Source of the DNA: Streptomyces sp. MUM 178J
GTDB lineage: Bacteria > Actinomycetota > Actinomycetes > Streptomycetales > Streptomycetaceae
Length of the DNA: 64,000 nucleotides
Reading direction: 5' to 3'
NCBI RefSeq assembly: GCF_022414575.1
Contig: NZ_JADWYQ010000011.1
Coordinates: 76,700 to 140,699 of the forward strand
Numbering within the stretch: the stretch's first letter is position 1; the number at the start of each line of letters is the position of its first letter. Below are positions 34,588 to 42,987 of this stretch, piece by piece. Below the pieces are notes generated by a model. The model was given only the letters and a program-made list of their open reading frames with translations. It was not told the DNA's origin and did not search any database. The position numbers and the translations under genes were made by a program.

Positions 34588-35988
34588 ATGCCCATCGCAA
34601 CCGTGAACCCCGCCACCGGGGAAACCCTCAAGACGTTCCGGGAGCATGGACCGGAGGAGATCGAAAGCCGGGTGGCGGCCGCTGCCGCGGCGTTCGAGGG
34701 CTACCGCGCCACTCCGATGGAGCAGCGCGCGAGGCTCCTCACCCAGGCGGCCGGTCTGCTGGACGCCGACCGGGAGGGCGTCGCCCGGCTGATGACCGCC
34801 GAGATGGGCAAGCCCGTGACGGCTGCCCGCGCCGAGGCGGCCAAGTGCGCGAAGGCGATGCGCTGGTACGCGGGCAGGGCGGCGGATCTGCTGGCCGACG
34901 AGCATCCGCATGAGAGCGACGTCAAGGACTCCGGGGCCTCCGGGGCCGTGGTGCGCTACCGGCCGTTGGGCGTGATCCTCGCCGTCATGCCGTGGAACTT
35001 CCCGCTGTGGCAGGTCGTGCGGTTCGCCGCGCCGGCCCTCATGGCGGGCAACACCGGACTCCTCAAGCATGCCTCCAACGTGCCGCAGACCGCTCTGTAT
35101 CTGGAGGAGCTGTTCCGGCGTGCGGGCTTTCCCGAAGGCTGCTTCCAGACGCTGCTGGTGGGCTCCGGCGCCGTGGAGGGCGTTCTGCGCGACGACCGGG
35201 TGGCCGCCGCCACCCTCACCGGCAGCGAGCCGGCCGGCCGCTCCGTCGCCGCGATCGCCGGCGACGAGGTGAAGAAGACGGTACTGGAGCTGGGTGGTTC
35301 GGACCCCTTCGTGGTGCTGCCGTCCGCGGACCTCGACAAGGCGGCGAGCACGGCGGTGACCGCCCGGGTGCAGAACAACGGCCAGTCCTGCATCGCCGCC
35401 AAACGGTTCATCGTGCACACCGACGTGTACGACGCCTTCGCGGAGCGGTTCACCGCCGGCATGCGTGCGCTGGAGGTCGGCGACCCCCTCGACGACGCCA
35501 CCGACGTCGGCCCGCTGGCCACCGAGAAGGGCCGCGCCGATCTGGAGGAGCTGGTGGACGACGCGCTGCGCGGCGGGGCTGCTGCCCTGTGCGGCGCATC
35601 GCGGCCCGCGGGCCGCGATGCCGGCTGGTACTACGAGCCGACCGTGCTGTCCGGCATCACCCCGGAGATGCGGATCCACCGCGAGGAGGCCTTCGGCCCG
35701 GTGGCCGCCCTCTACCGGGCCGCAGACCTCGACGAGGCGCTCGCCGTCGCCAACGACAGCCCCTTCGGGCTGAGCTCCAACGTCTGGACGCGGGACGAGG
35801 ACGAGATCCGGCGCTGTGCCCGGGACCTGGAGGCGGGCGGCGTCTTCTTCAACGGCATGACGGCCTCGCACCCGGCGTTCCCCTTCGGCGGGGTGAAGCG
35901 CTCGGGGTACGGGCGTGAGCTGTCGGGTCACGGCATCCGCGAGTTCTGCAACATCACCACGGTCTGGTATGCGGCGGCCGGGGACTGA
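34588..35988 (+). CDS. NAD(P)-dependent succinate-semialdehyde dehydrogenase
   Basis: 466 residues. ALDH hallmarks: MPWNFPLWQVVRFAAPAL, TGSEPAGRSVAAIAG, catalytic Glu in LELGGSDPFVVL and catalytic Cys in NNGQSCIAAKRF. The start MPIATVNPATGETLKTF and the end FPFGGVKRSGYGRELS are typical of the SSADH/GabD group, which oxidises succinate semialdehyde to succinate. GAGGAGG lies upstream of the ATG at 34588. Confidence 0.9.
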   Translation: MPIATVNPATGETLKTFREHGPEEIESRVAAAAAAFEGYRATPMEQRARLLTQAAGLLDADREGVARLMTAEMGKPVTAARAEAAKCAKAMRWYAGRAADLLADEHPHESDVKDSGASGAVVRYRPLGVILAVMPWNFPLWQVVRFAAPALMAGNTGLLKHASNVPQTALYLEELFRRAGFPEGCFQTLLVGSGAVEGVLRDDRVAAATLTGSEPAGRSVAAIAGDEVKKTVLELGGSDPFVVLPSADLDKAASTAVTARVQNNGQSCIAAKRFIVHTDVYDAFAERFTAGMRALEVGDPLDDATDVGPLATEKGRADLEELVDDALRGGAAALCGASRPAGRDAGWYYEPTVLSGITPEMRIHREEAFGPVAALYRAADLDEALAVANDSPFGLSSNVWTRDEDEIRRCARDLEAGGVFFNGMTASHPAFPFGGVKRSGYGRELSGHGIREFCNITTVWYAAAGD

Positions 35989-36034
35989 TGGTTGAGGGCT
36001 GACGGCCGGGGGTGCGCGGCGGGCGGCCGACCGC

Positions 36035-36961
36035 TCAGCCGGCCGCCCGGGCCTCGCGCCCCGTCTGCCCGTCCGCGGCGGCGTCGGAGTGCCCGCCGTT
36101 CGGCGAGGCGGCGCCCTCCGGGCACGGCGGTTGCGAGGGGCCGTCCTCCAGCAGCCCGGCCCGCAAGGTCGACAGGGTGCGCGCCAGCAGCCGCGACACA
36201 TGCATCTGCGACAGCCCCAGCCGCGCCCCGATCTCCGACTGCGTCAGCTCCTCGCCGAAGCGCATCGACAGGATGGCGCGGTCCCGCGGGGCCAGCCCGG
36301 CCACCAGCGGGCGCAGCGACTCCAGGCACTCGATGACGTCAAAGGCGTGGTCCTCCTCGCCCAGCCGGCGCTCCAGCGAACCGGGACAGGAGTCCTCGCT
36401 GCCGTCGGGCGCGTCCAGCGAGCGGACGACATACCCGTTGGCCGCCTGCTGGCCCTCCGCGACCGCCTCTTCGCTGATGCCCAGGTGGGCAGCCAGCTCC
36501 GCGGTCGTCGGCGGCCGTTCCAGACGCTGCTCCAGGGTGTCGTACGCCCTCGCGGTGTCGATGCGCAGCTCCTGCAGCCGTCGCGGTACGCGCACGGTCC
36601 AGCTCGCGTCGCGGAAGAACCGCTTGATCTCCCCGACGATGGTGGGCAGCGCGAACGAGGAGAAGGCGACCTCCCGGTCCACGTCGAACCGGTCGATGGC
36701 CTTGATCAGCCCAATGGTCCCCACCTGGATGATGTCCTCCAGCGGCTCGCTTCGGTGCCGGAACCGGGAAGCCGCATACCGCACCAGGGTGAGGTTCAGC
36801 TCGACGAGCGTGCCGCGCACATACGCATGCTCGGCCGTGCCGGGTTCCAGTGTGCGCAGCCGCTGGAACAGGCATGTGGACAGCGCCCGCGCGTCATCGG
36901 CGCTGGACGGGCGTACCGGGTCGGGACTCTCGGGTGGAGCTGCGAGCGCGCGGATGGCCAT
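36035..36961 (-). CDS. RNA polymerase sigma factor of the SigB/SigF/SigG family
   Basis: 308 residues. Region 2 (LTLVRYAASRFRHRSEPLED, then IIQVGTIGLIKAIDRFD, FSSFALPTIVGEIKRFFRD), region 3 (TAELAAHLGISEEAVAEG) and region 4 (LAPRDRAILSMRFGEELTQS, EIGARLGLSQMHVSRLLAR) are complete. Streptomyces factors of this group direct osmotic, oxidative and sporulation responses and are usually held by RsbW-type anti-sigma factors; none is adjacent, but an RsbW-like ATPase is at 20108. The C-terminus has a 40-residue disordered extension. Confidence 0.92.
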   Translation of the reverse strand: MAIRALAAPPESPDPVRPSSADDARALSTCLFQRLRTLEPGTAEHAYVRGTLVELNLTLVRYAASRFRHRSEPLEDIIQVGTIGLIKAIDRFDVDREVAFSSFALPTIVGEIKRFFRDASWTVRVPRRLQELRIDTARAYDTLEQRLERPPTTAELAAHLGISEEAVAEGQQAANGYVVRSLDAPDGSEDSCPGSLERRLGEEDHAFDVIECLESLRPLVAGLAPRDRAILSMRFGEELTQSEIGARLGLSQMHVSRLLARTLSTLRAGLLEDGPSQPPCPEGAASPNGGHSDAAADGQTGREARAAG

Positions 36962-37099
36962 GGGGCGCCTCCGGGGGTGAAGGCAGATCAGGCCGGCGCT
37001 GCTGGCTGCAGCGGGACCGTCGCCAGAGCTTTCCCACCAGATTATTCCTTTTTGCCCGCCCGCATCGGCTGGGTAAAGAGCGACCGTCGGTCGTGTCGC

Positions 37100-37321
37100 T
37101 TACCAGAGCTGCTCTCCTCGCGTGTCTCCCGGCATGTCTCCGGGCTCCTCCTGTGGGGTCGCGCGGAGCACCGCCTCGCTCCGCTCCCGCAGTTGCTCCG
37201 CGCGGTAGCGCAGCCGCTCGGCCTCCTGGGGGTCGATGGACTGGCGCGCCCGCTGGAACAGCCGCTCTGCCTTGTCGCGCTCACGCTCCGCCTGGACGCG
37301 GACTTCTCGGGGATCGCTCAT
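37100..37321 (-). CDS. small charged helical protein
   Basis: 73 residues, almost entirely charged helix (ERERDKAERLFQRARQSIDP, AERLRYRAEQLRERSEAVLR), likely coiled coil. I do not recognise the family. The ATG has GGAGGGCGTC directly upstream; a 15-bp duplication repeats that ribosome-binding site. It lies close to the sigma-B/F-type gene on the same strand and may belong to its regulon. Confidence 0.65.
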   Translation of the reverse strand: MSDPREVRVQAERERDKAERLFQRARQSIDPQEAERLRYRAEQLRERSEAVLRATPQEEPGDMPGDTRGEQLW

Positions 37322-37323
37322 GA

Positions 37324-37353
37324 CGCCCTCCTGCGTGCCGCCCTCCTGCGTGC
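37324..37353. repeat. 15-bp tandem duplication carrying the ribosome-binding site
   Basis: CGCCCTCCTGCGTGC is repeated exactly at 37324-37338 and 37339-37353. On the minus strand each copy contains GGAGGG, so the small gene at 37321 has two consecutive Shine-Dalgarno sequences. Confidence 0.85.
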
Positions 37354-37530
37354 CGCCGGGCTGCGGCACTGAGCGGATGCCCACGACGCAAACTCGACAA
37401 ACACCCACTGACCTCCTCGAATGCGTAATATCCAAACAACTAAAGGGTATTGCGCAATGTGCCGAATTGCGGACAGAGGGTGACCGGCGCAAGGTGGAGG
37501 AGCCAGCCTCCCTGTGAAAGGACCACACTG

Positions 37531-37740
37531 ATGAGCAAGGCCCGAGCAAAGGCCAAACGGACCGGGCGCGCCGTGAAGGAGCCGTCCCGCGGCAGGCCGA
37601 TGGACGGCATGGGGGACGAGATGCACGACCAGACGCGCGCGGAGGCCCAGGACACCTCGGAACGGATGTCGGGCGAGTCCCGGCGCAAGGCCGGTGACAA
37701 GGCTCGCGGCCAGACGGGCAAGAGGCCGTCAGCACGGTAG
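37531..37740 (+). CDS. small basic hydrophilic protein
   Basis: 69 residues, no hydrophobic core, rich in Lys, Arg, Glu and Gly (SKARAKAKRTGRAVKEPSRG; SERMSGESRRKAGDKARGQT). It is likely disordered, similar in composition to CsbD-like or nucleic-acid-binding stress proteins, but I cannot assign a family. AAAGGA lies nine bases before the ATG. Upstream, GGGTAT at 37445 resembles a sigma-B -10 element without a properly spaced -35. Confidence 0.6.
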   Translation: MSKARAKAKRTGRAVKEPSRGRPMDGMGDEMHDQTRAEAQDTSERMSGESRRKAGDKARGQTGKRPSAR

Positions 37741-37839
37741 CCCGGCGCAGAGCGGGCCGCGCACCTCACGGGCGCGGCCCGTTCGCCGGTGCCTGGGGGA
37801 GGGGGAGCAGTCATTGGGGTCACACGTCGGGAGGCGGCC

Positions 37840-38064
37840 GTGCTTCTGCCGGACAAGGCGCTGCTCAGCGCCCTGCTCCACCGGTACCGGGCGTGGGAGT
37901 GCCTGGCGGACGCCGAGCCGCGGGACCCGCACACGCGCCGCCGGCGGGACGATCTCGCCTACACGCTGTGCGTGCTGATGGGCTGCCGGACGCCCCAGGA
38001 GGCGGTCGCCGAGGCGGAGGCCTATCTGGGGGCGGCCCGCCCGCCCTCGTCGAGGTCGTTCTGA
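37840..38064 (+). CDS. DUF5133-domain protein
   Basis: 74 residues from a GTG with GGGAGG just upstream. LLPDKALLSALLHRYRAWEC and RRDDLAYTLCVLMGCRTPQE are the DUF5133 pattern, a Streptomyces-typical small helical family of unknown function. Its last 43 bp overlap antisense with the convergent membrane-protein gene. Confidence 0.8.
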   Translation: MLLPDKALLSALLHRYRAWECLADAEPRDPHTRRRRDDLAYTLCVLMGCRTPQEAVAEAEAYLGAARPPSSRSF

Positions 38065-38495
38065 GCGGCCCCGGACGCGGCCCCGGACGCAGTCTCGGGC
38101 GTCGCTCCCGATACGTCCCCGGACGTGGCTCCGGAGGCGGCGGGCGGCTTCTCCTCCCGCTCGGGCGGCAGGGCTTCCTCCGCCGGGTACGCCTCGTTGC
38201 CCGGCCCCCTCAGCTCGTAAGGGAACAGCCGGCGGTCGGACGGGAAGTCGGTGTGCTCGTGCGGCCCGGACTCCTCGATATGCGTCTGCTGAGGAGGGGG
38301 GTGGGGCTGCTGCTCGGGGGTCGGCGAGTCGGACTCCGTCTCCCTGCGTCTGCGATCCCACCACGTGGCGCCGGCCAGCAGAACGATCAGGACCAGCCCC
38401 ACGGCGAACGGAGCGATCCCGGACAGGAAGCCCTCGGCCGCCTGCTCGACGGCCGCGAGGTCCTCCACGCTGCTCGGTGTGCTCATCGTGCTCAT
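38022..38495 (-). CDS. single-pass membrane protein (DUF6479-like)
   Basis: 157 residues. One transmembrane helix near the N-terminus (GIAPFAVGLVLIVLLAGATW) is followed by a basic stop-transfer WWDRRRRE and a long Pro/Glu/Gly-rich, disordered cytoplasmic tail (ending GATSGDVSGATPETASG). Layout and the GGRRLTPHEL-like segment (here SDRRLFPYELRGPG) recall the Streptomyces DUF6479 family. ATGs at 38495 and 38486 are both possible. Confidence 0.7.
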   Translation of the reverse strand: MSTMSTPSSVEDLAAVEQAAEGFLSGIAPFAVGLVLIVLLAGATWWDRRRRETESDSPTPEQQPHPPPQQTHIEESGPHEHTDFPSDRRLFPYELRGPGNEAYPAEEALPPEREEKPPAASGATSGDVSGATPETASGAASGAAQNDLDEGGRAAPR

Positions 38496-38595
38496 GCCCG
38501 CCGGGTACCCAACCGCGCCCTCGCCATGTTTTCGCCGAGGATGGGTACCCGGCCGGCCGGCAGCCCCCGAGGAGTCTGAGGAGAGGACCGCTGTG

Positions 38596-39120
38596 ATGCC
38601 GCAGGCGAGCAGGCCGGGCCCGCTGAGCAGGGGTCGGCACGAGACGCCGGAGGAGCGTGCCGACCGCCTGTGGCTCGAACTCCTGCAGGAGTTGCGCGTC
38701 GTCCAGACCGGTGTGCAGATCCTCTTCGGCTTTCTGCTCACCGTCGTGTTCAATCCGCGCTTCGCGGAGCTGAGCCAGGCCGACCGCACGATCTACGTCA
38801 TCACTGTCATGCTCGGGGCGGCGACCACCGGCATCCTCGTCGGCCCCGTCGCCTTCCACCGGCTGCTCACGGGCCGCAGGCTGAAGCCGCAGACCGTCGA
38901 ATGGGCCTCGCGGCTGGCCCTGGCCGGGCTGGTGATGCTCCTGTGCACGATGGCGTCGGCCCTGCTGCTGATCCTGCGGGTGGTGCTGGCCGACTCCCTA
39001 GCCGTATGGCTGGTCATGGCCATGGTGGCGTGGTTCGCCCTGTGCTGGTTCGCCCTCCCGGGGCTCGCCCTGCGGCGCGGCACCAGGGAGGCCCGTCCGG
39101 GCGATCGCGAGGAGAGGTGA
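38596..39120 (+). CDS. DUF6328 multi-pass membrane protein
   Basis: 174 residues. A charged N-terminus (HETPEERADRLWLELLQELR) precedes four hydrophobic helices (VQILFGFLLTVVF; VITVMLGAATTGILV; LALAGLVMLLCTMASALLLI; VWLVMAMVAWFALCWFALPG). This is the DUF6328 layout common in actinobacteria; function unknown. The ATG at 38596 has GAGAGGA upstream. Its position in this run of small proteins suggests a stress role, by association only. Confidence 0.78.
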   Translation: MPQASRPGPLSRGRHETPEERADRLWLELLQELRVVQTGVQILFGFLLTVVFNPRFAELSQADRTIYVITVMLGAATTGILVGPVAFHRLLTGRRLKPQTVEWASRLALAGLVMLLCTMASALLLILRVVLADSLAVWLVMAMVAWFALCWFALPGLALRRGTREARPGDREER

Positions 39121-39318
39121 TCCGGCGACGCCCATGGACGCGGCAGTTGCTTGGGAGCGGCAGCCGCTTGGACGCGGCAGCCTCGGACCGCGGCGACGGA
39201 CGTCCGTACGGGCGATTCCGCCCGCCCCGGGCACGGCGCCCCGGTGCGGCTGCTTGCACCCACCCGAACACGGGGGTTGCTCTGGACATGTCGATCTAGC
39301 CACGAGGAGTGCCGAACG

Positions 39319-39726
39319 ATGCAACGCAGCGTCTCCCTCGCCGCAGCCGCTCTCATCGCCGTCACCGCGACCGCGGCCGGGTCGGCCGCCGGGCATGCGG
39401 CCGACGACCCCCCGGCCGGCCACCGGCCCGGAGTGTGGCTGACCGTGTCCGACCCGGAGCGCACCTGGCTGCGCGGGGTGCTGCTGACCTGCCACCCCGA
39501 GCCGGGCGGCCCGCACCCGGACCCGGCCGGCGCCTGCGAGGCGGTCAGCGGGGCCAAAGGCGACTTCGCCCGGCTGCCCGGCGACCCGCACCTCTGCACC
39601 AAGGAGTACGACCCGGTGATCGCCCGGGCCGTCGGCATCTGGAACGGGAAGCCCGTGGCCTGGCAGAAGATCTACCCGAACCCCTGTGAACTGGACGCCG
39701 CGACCGGAACAGTGTTCCGGTTCTGA
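39319..39726 (+). CDS. secreted subtilisin-inhibitor-like (SSI) protease inhibitor
   Basis: 135 residues: signal peptide (VSLAAAALIAVTATAAG, cleavage near GHAADD) and an SSI domain with four cysteines for two disulfides. The reactive loop reads HLCTKEYDPV, aligning with CPMVYDPV of classical SSI, so P1 is lysine and P1' glutamate. That predicts trypsin-like rather than subtilisin-preferred targets. Conserved IWNGKPVAWQKIYPNPCEL and the terminal VFRF fit the family. Such inhibitors control extracellular proteases during development. Confidence 0.9.
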   Translation: MQRSVSLAAAALIAVTATAAGSAAGHAADDPPAGHRPGVWLTVSDPERTWLRGVLLTCHPEPGGPHPDPAGACEAVSGAKGDFARLPGDPHLCTKEYDPVIARAVGIWNGKPVAWQKIYPNPCELDAATGTVFRF

Positions 39727-39729
39727 CGC

Positions 39730-39891
39730 TCAGGTGCCGGAGCGCGACGCGATCACCCCGACCGTGACCATCAGCAGCACGATCCAGCCGAACCAGAGCC
39801 AGCCGCTGCTCCCGAGCGCCGCCGAATAGGCCGTCACGACCACCAGCGACCCGACGGTCAGCGCTCCCATCGTCTTCGTGGATCCGGACAT
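39730..39891 (-). CDS. small two-helix membrane protein
   Basis: 53 residues from an ATG with GGAGGG five to six bases upstream. Two hydrophobic segments (ALTVGSLVVVTAYSAALG and WLWFGWIVLLMVTVGVIA) with almost no loops. Function unknown. It is on the same strand as ctaG, 78 bp downstream. Confidence 0.65.
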   Translation of the reverse strand: MSGSTKTMGALTVGSLVVVTAYSAALGSSGWLWFGWIVLLMVTVGVIASRSGT

Positions 39892-39969
39892 GTCCGCCCT
39901 CCTCCGACGGCCGCGGCCGTTCCCAGCCATGGTCGCTCGGAAGGAGGGGGGTGCGCCACCCACTCCGCG

Positions 39970-40920
39970 TTACTGGCTGCGGGCCTGCAGCGACGCCAGA
40001 TACGCGTTGTACGCCTCGAGCTCCTTGTCGCCGTCCCGGTCCGCCGCCCGGTCCTTGCGCACGGCCGCCCGCTGCTCCGAGTGGTACCACTGGTAGATCA
40101 GCGCGATCAGCACCAGCACCGAGGGAATCTCGCTGAACGCCCACGCGATGCCACCCGCCGCGTTCTGGTCCGACAGGGCGTCGATCCCCAGCGAGGCCGG
40201 AGGATTCGCATACGTCTCGATCATCGGCTCGCTCGCCATCATCAGCGCGATGCCGAAGAAGGCGTGGAAGGGCATGCCCGCGAACAGCTCCAGCATCCGC
40301 ATCACATAGCCGGGCCGGTGCGGACCCGGGTCCACGCCCATGATCGGCCAGAAGAAGATCAGGCCCACTGCCAGGAAGTGCACCATCATCGCGATGTGCC
40401 CGGTCCTGGACTCCATCAGGAAGTCGAAGAGGGGGGTGAAGTACAGCGCGTACAGGCTCGCGATGAACATCGGAATGGTGAACGCCGGGTGGGTGATCAC
40501 CCGCAGATACCGGCTGTGCAGCAGCGCGAGCAGCAGTTCGCGCGGCCCCTTGCGGCCCCTCCCGGCGACCGGCAGGGCGCGCAGCGCCAGGGTGACCGGA
40601 GCGCCGAGCAGCAGCAGGATCGGCGACAGCATGCTGATGATCATGTGCTGCACCATGTGCACGCTAAACATGACCATGCCGTACTCGTTGAGCCTGGTGC
40701 ACATCACCACTGCGATGCTCAGCACGCCGACGGCGAAGAACACGCTCCTGCTGACCGGCCACGCGTCACCGCGCCGGCGCAGCCGCACCACACCCCAGCC
40801 GTACAGACCGAGAGCGAGCAGGCAGCCGATCAGAAAGAAGGAGTCCGGTGCGAACTGAAGCCCTCGTCCCAGCGTGAACGGCGGCAGATCCATCATCATG
40901 CCGTGCCCGCTGTGATCCAT
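39970..40920 (-). CDS. cytochrome c oxidase assembly protein, CtaG (caa3) family
   Basis: 316 residues with about seven transmembrane helices. The N-terminus MDHSGHGMMMDL is rich in His and Met, a likely copper-binding extracytoplasmic segment. Conserved HMVQHMIISMLSPILLLLGA, HPAFTIPMFIASLYALYF and MVHFLAVGLIFFWPIMGVDP are the caa3_CtaG signature with membrane histidines. It delivers copper to cytochrome oxidase. I chose the ATG at 40920; the frame extends to 41100 without a ribosome-binding site. Confidence 0.9.
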   Translation of the reverse strand: MDHSGHGMMMDLPPFTLGRGLQFAPDSFFLIGCLLALGLYGWGVVRLRRRGDAWPVSRSVFFAVGVLSIAVVMCTRLNEYGMVMFSVHMVQHMIISMLSPILLLLGAPVTLALRALPVAGRGRKGPRELLLALLHSRYLRVITHPAFTIPMFIASLYALYFTPLFDFLMESRTGHIAMMVHFLAVGLIFFWPIMGVDPGPHRPGYVMRMLELFAGMPFHAFFGIALMMASEPMIETYANPPASLGIDALSDQNAAGGIAWAFSEIPSVLVLIALIYQWYHSEQRAAVRKDRAADRDGDKELEAYNAYLASLQARSQ

Positions 40921-40990
40921 CTCTGCACTCCCGCCGGGACGTCTTCCATGGAGCGCGGCCCATCCGCACCCAATTGTCCGGACCAGAGTA

Positions 40991-41028
40991 GAACCGCCCC
41001 CGATCGCGGCGGCGACCGGGGGCGGTTC
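40991..41028. terminator. strong hairpin terminator between pfkA and ctaG
   Basis: GAACCGCCCCC (40991-41001) and GGGGGCGGTTC (41018-41028) form a perfect 11-bp stem with a 16-nt loop. It lies 37 bp after the pfkA stop, in the direction of pfkA transcription, and also shields ctaG from read-through. Confidence 0.8.
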
Positions 41029-41065
41029 GTTCAGTTGTGTACGAATTAATGCGCGCGCACTCGTT

Positions 41066-42091
41066 TCAGAGCACGCACTCGGCCTCCGCATACCGCTCAT
41101 CCGGGACGGTCTTCAGGGTCTCCACGGCCCTGGCGAGCGGCGCCATCACGATGTCGGTGCCGCGCAGCGCCGTCATCATGCCGAACTCTCCGCGGTGCGC
41201 GGCCTCCACCGCGTGCCAGCCGAAGCGGGTGGCGAGCACCCTGTCGTACGCGGTGGGGGTGCCGCCGCGCTGCACATGACCCAGGATCACCGGACGGGCC
41301 TCCTTGCCGAGCCGCTGCTCCAGTTCCACGGAGAGCTGACGGGCCACGCCCGCGAACCGCTCGTGCCCGTAGATGTCCTTGCCGCCCTCGTCCCAGCGCA
41401 TCGTGCCCTCGCGGGGCTTCGCGCCCTCCGCGACCACGACGATCGCGAACTTCTTGCCCGCGGAGAACCGCTCGCCGACCCGGGCGGTCAGCTCGTCGAT
41501 GTCGAACGGCCGCTCCGGGACCACGATGGCGTGCGCACCGGCCGCCATGCCGGAGTGCAGCGCGATCCAGCCGGTGTGCCGCCCCATGACCTCGACGATC
41601 AGCACCCGCTGATGGGACTCGGCGGTGGTCTTCAGCCGGTCCAGCGCCTCGGTCGCCACGCCGACCGCCGTGTCGAAGCCGAAGGTCACGTCCGTGACGG
41701 CGATGTCGTTGTCGATGGTCTTGGGCACGCCGACGATGGGAAGCCCGGCCTCGGAGAGCAGATGGGCGGCCTTCAGGGTGCCCTCGCCGCCGATCGGGAT
41801 GATCGCGTCCAGGCCCAGCTCCGCCACATGCCCCTTGGCCCGCTCAACGCCGTCGCGCAGATGCGCGGGCTGCACCCGGGACGAGCCGAGAATCGTGCCG
41901 CCGCGGGCCAGGATGCCGCCCACCGCGTCCAGGTCGAGCTTGCGGTAGTCGCACTCCAGCAGGCCCTTCCAGCCGTCGTGGAAGCCGATCACCTCATCGT
42001 CGTGATCGGCGACGGCGCGGTGCACGACGGAACGGATGACGGCGTTCAGACCGGGGCAGTCGCCGCCGGAGGTGAGCACACCAATGCGCAT
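41066..42091 (-). CDS. pfkA: 6-phosphofructokinase (group III, ATP-type)
   Basis: 341 residues, standard for actinobacterial enzymes. GVLTSGGDCPGLNAVIR binds nucleotide; GGEGTLKAAHLL has Gly rather than Asp after GGE, pointing to ATP rather than pyrophosphate; PKTIDNDI is the catalytic loop with the group III lysine; MGRHTGWIA binds fructose 6-phosphate. Phosphorylates fructose 6-phosphate in glycolysis. Streptomyces carry several pfkA paralogues, so numbering is left open. Confidence 0.95.
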   Translation of the reverse strand: MRIGVLTSGGDCPGLNAVIRSVVHRAVADHDDEVIGFHDGWKGLLECDYRKLDLDAVGGILARGGTILGSSRVQPAHLRDGVERAKGHVAELGLDAIIPIGGEGTLKAAHLLSEAGLPIVGVPKTIDNDIAVTDVTFGFDTAVGVATEALDRLKTTAESHQRVLIVEVMGRHTGWIALHSGMAAGAHAIVVPERPFDIDELTARVGERFSAGKKFAIVVVAEGAKPREGTMRWDEGGKDIYGHERFAGVARQLSVELEQRLGKEARPVILGHVQRGGTPTAYDRVLATRFGWHAVEAAHRGEFGMMTALRGTDIVMAPLARAVETLKTVPDERYAEAECVL

Positions 42092-42230
42092 AGCCCGAAA
42101 ACCTTTGCAACGTGGGCCGACACCCGGACCACGTCGTCCGGTTGGATCCCCGCCACCCTACCGGCGGACGGTGACGGGGACGAACCGGGCGTCCGACTGC
42201 TGGACGTCGCTCAGGTGAGCACGTCAGCCG

Positions 42231-42959
42231 TCATGCGGGCTGCGTCGCCGCCGCGATGCGCTCGGCGCGCAGCGCCTCGTACCACCGGTCGTCCGTCGGC
42301 GGCAGCGCGTTGACGTCCAGCGCCAGCTTGAGCAGCAGATCCGCGATCTGCGGATTGCGGGCCAGCACCGGGCCGTGCATGTAGGTGCCGAAGACGGTGT
42401 CGTTGTACGCACCCTCCGTGCCGTCGCCCGTGCCGTTGCCCCGACCCAGCTTCACCTGGGCCAAGGGGCGGGCCGCAGGGCCGACGTGGGTGACGCCCTG
42501 GTGGTTCTCGAAACCGGTCAGCTGCGGCAGGCCGAGCCGCGGGTCGATGTCGGCCAGCACGTCTCCGACGCAGCGCGCGCCCTCGCCGCGCGTGGAGACC
42601 ACGTCCAGCAGCCCGAGGCCCTGCTCCCGCTCGCCGAGGTCGTTGATGAACTCATGGCCCAGGATCTGGTAGCCGGCGCAGACCGAGAAGATGATCGCGC
42701 CGTTGGAGGCGGCCCGGCTCAGCCCGCCGTCCCGGCGGAGCCGCTCGGCGGCCAGCCGCTGCGGACGGTCCTCGCCGCCGCCGATGAGGTAGATGTCGCC
42801 GGAGGTGGGCACCGGCTGGTCGCTGCGCACGTCCAGGCGCGCCACATCCAGACCGCGCTGGCGCGCGCGGCGCTCCACGACCAGGGCGTTGCCCTGGTCG
42901 CCGTAGGTGCTGAGCAGGTCCGGGTAGACCCAGACCAGACGCAGGCTGTTGTCGCTCAT
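42231..42959 (-). CDS. gatD: lipid II isoglutaminyl synthase, glutamine amidotransferase subunit GatD
   Basis: 242 residues, class I glutaminase fold of the CobB/CobQ type. Nucleophile Cys94 lies in FSVCAGYQILGHEF and the catalytic His195 in TYMHGPVLARNP; the oxyanion region is LIGGGEDRPQ. GatD feeds ammonia to MurT for amidation of D-Glu in lipid II. It starts 28 bp after murT on the same strand, the usual pairing. Confidence 0.94.
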   Translation of the reverse strand: MSDNSLRLVWVYPDLLSTYGDQGNALVVERRARQRGLDVARLDVRSDQPVPTSGDIYLIGGGEDRPQRLAAERLRRDGGLSRAASNGAIIFSVCAGYQILGHEFINDLGEREQGLGLLDVVSTRGEGARCVGDVLADIDPRLGLPQLTGFENHQGVTHVGPAARPLAQVKLGRGNGTGDGTEGAYNDTVFGTYMHGPVLARNPQIADLLLKLALDVNALPPTDDRWYEALRAERIAAATQPA

Positions 42960-42987
42960 GGGTGAAGTCCTCCTCGCCGTCGTGGCG

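Noticed and set aside
38523..38548. Sigma-B-type promoter before the DUF6328 gene
   Set aside because: GGGTAC at 38543 has a GTTT only 11 bp upstream, too short a spacer, and no GNNT at 14-16 bp.
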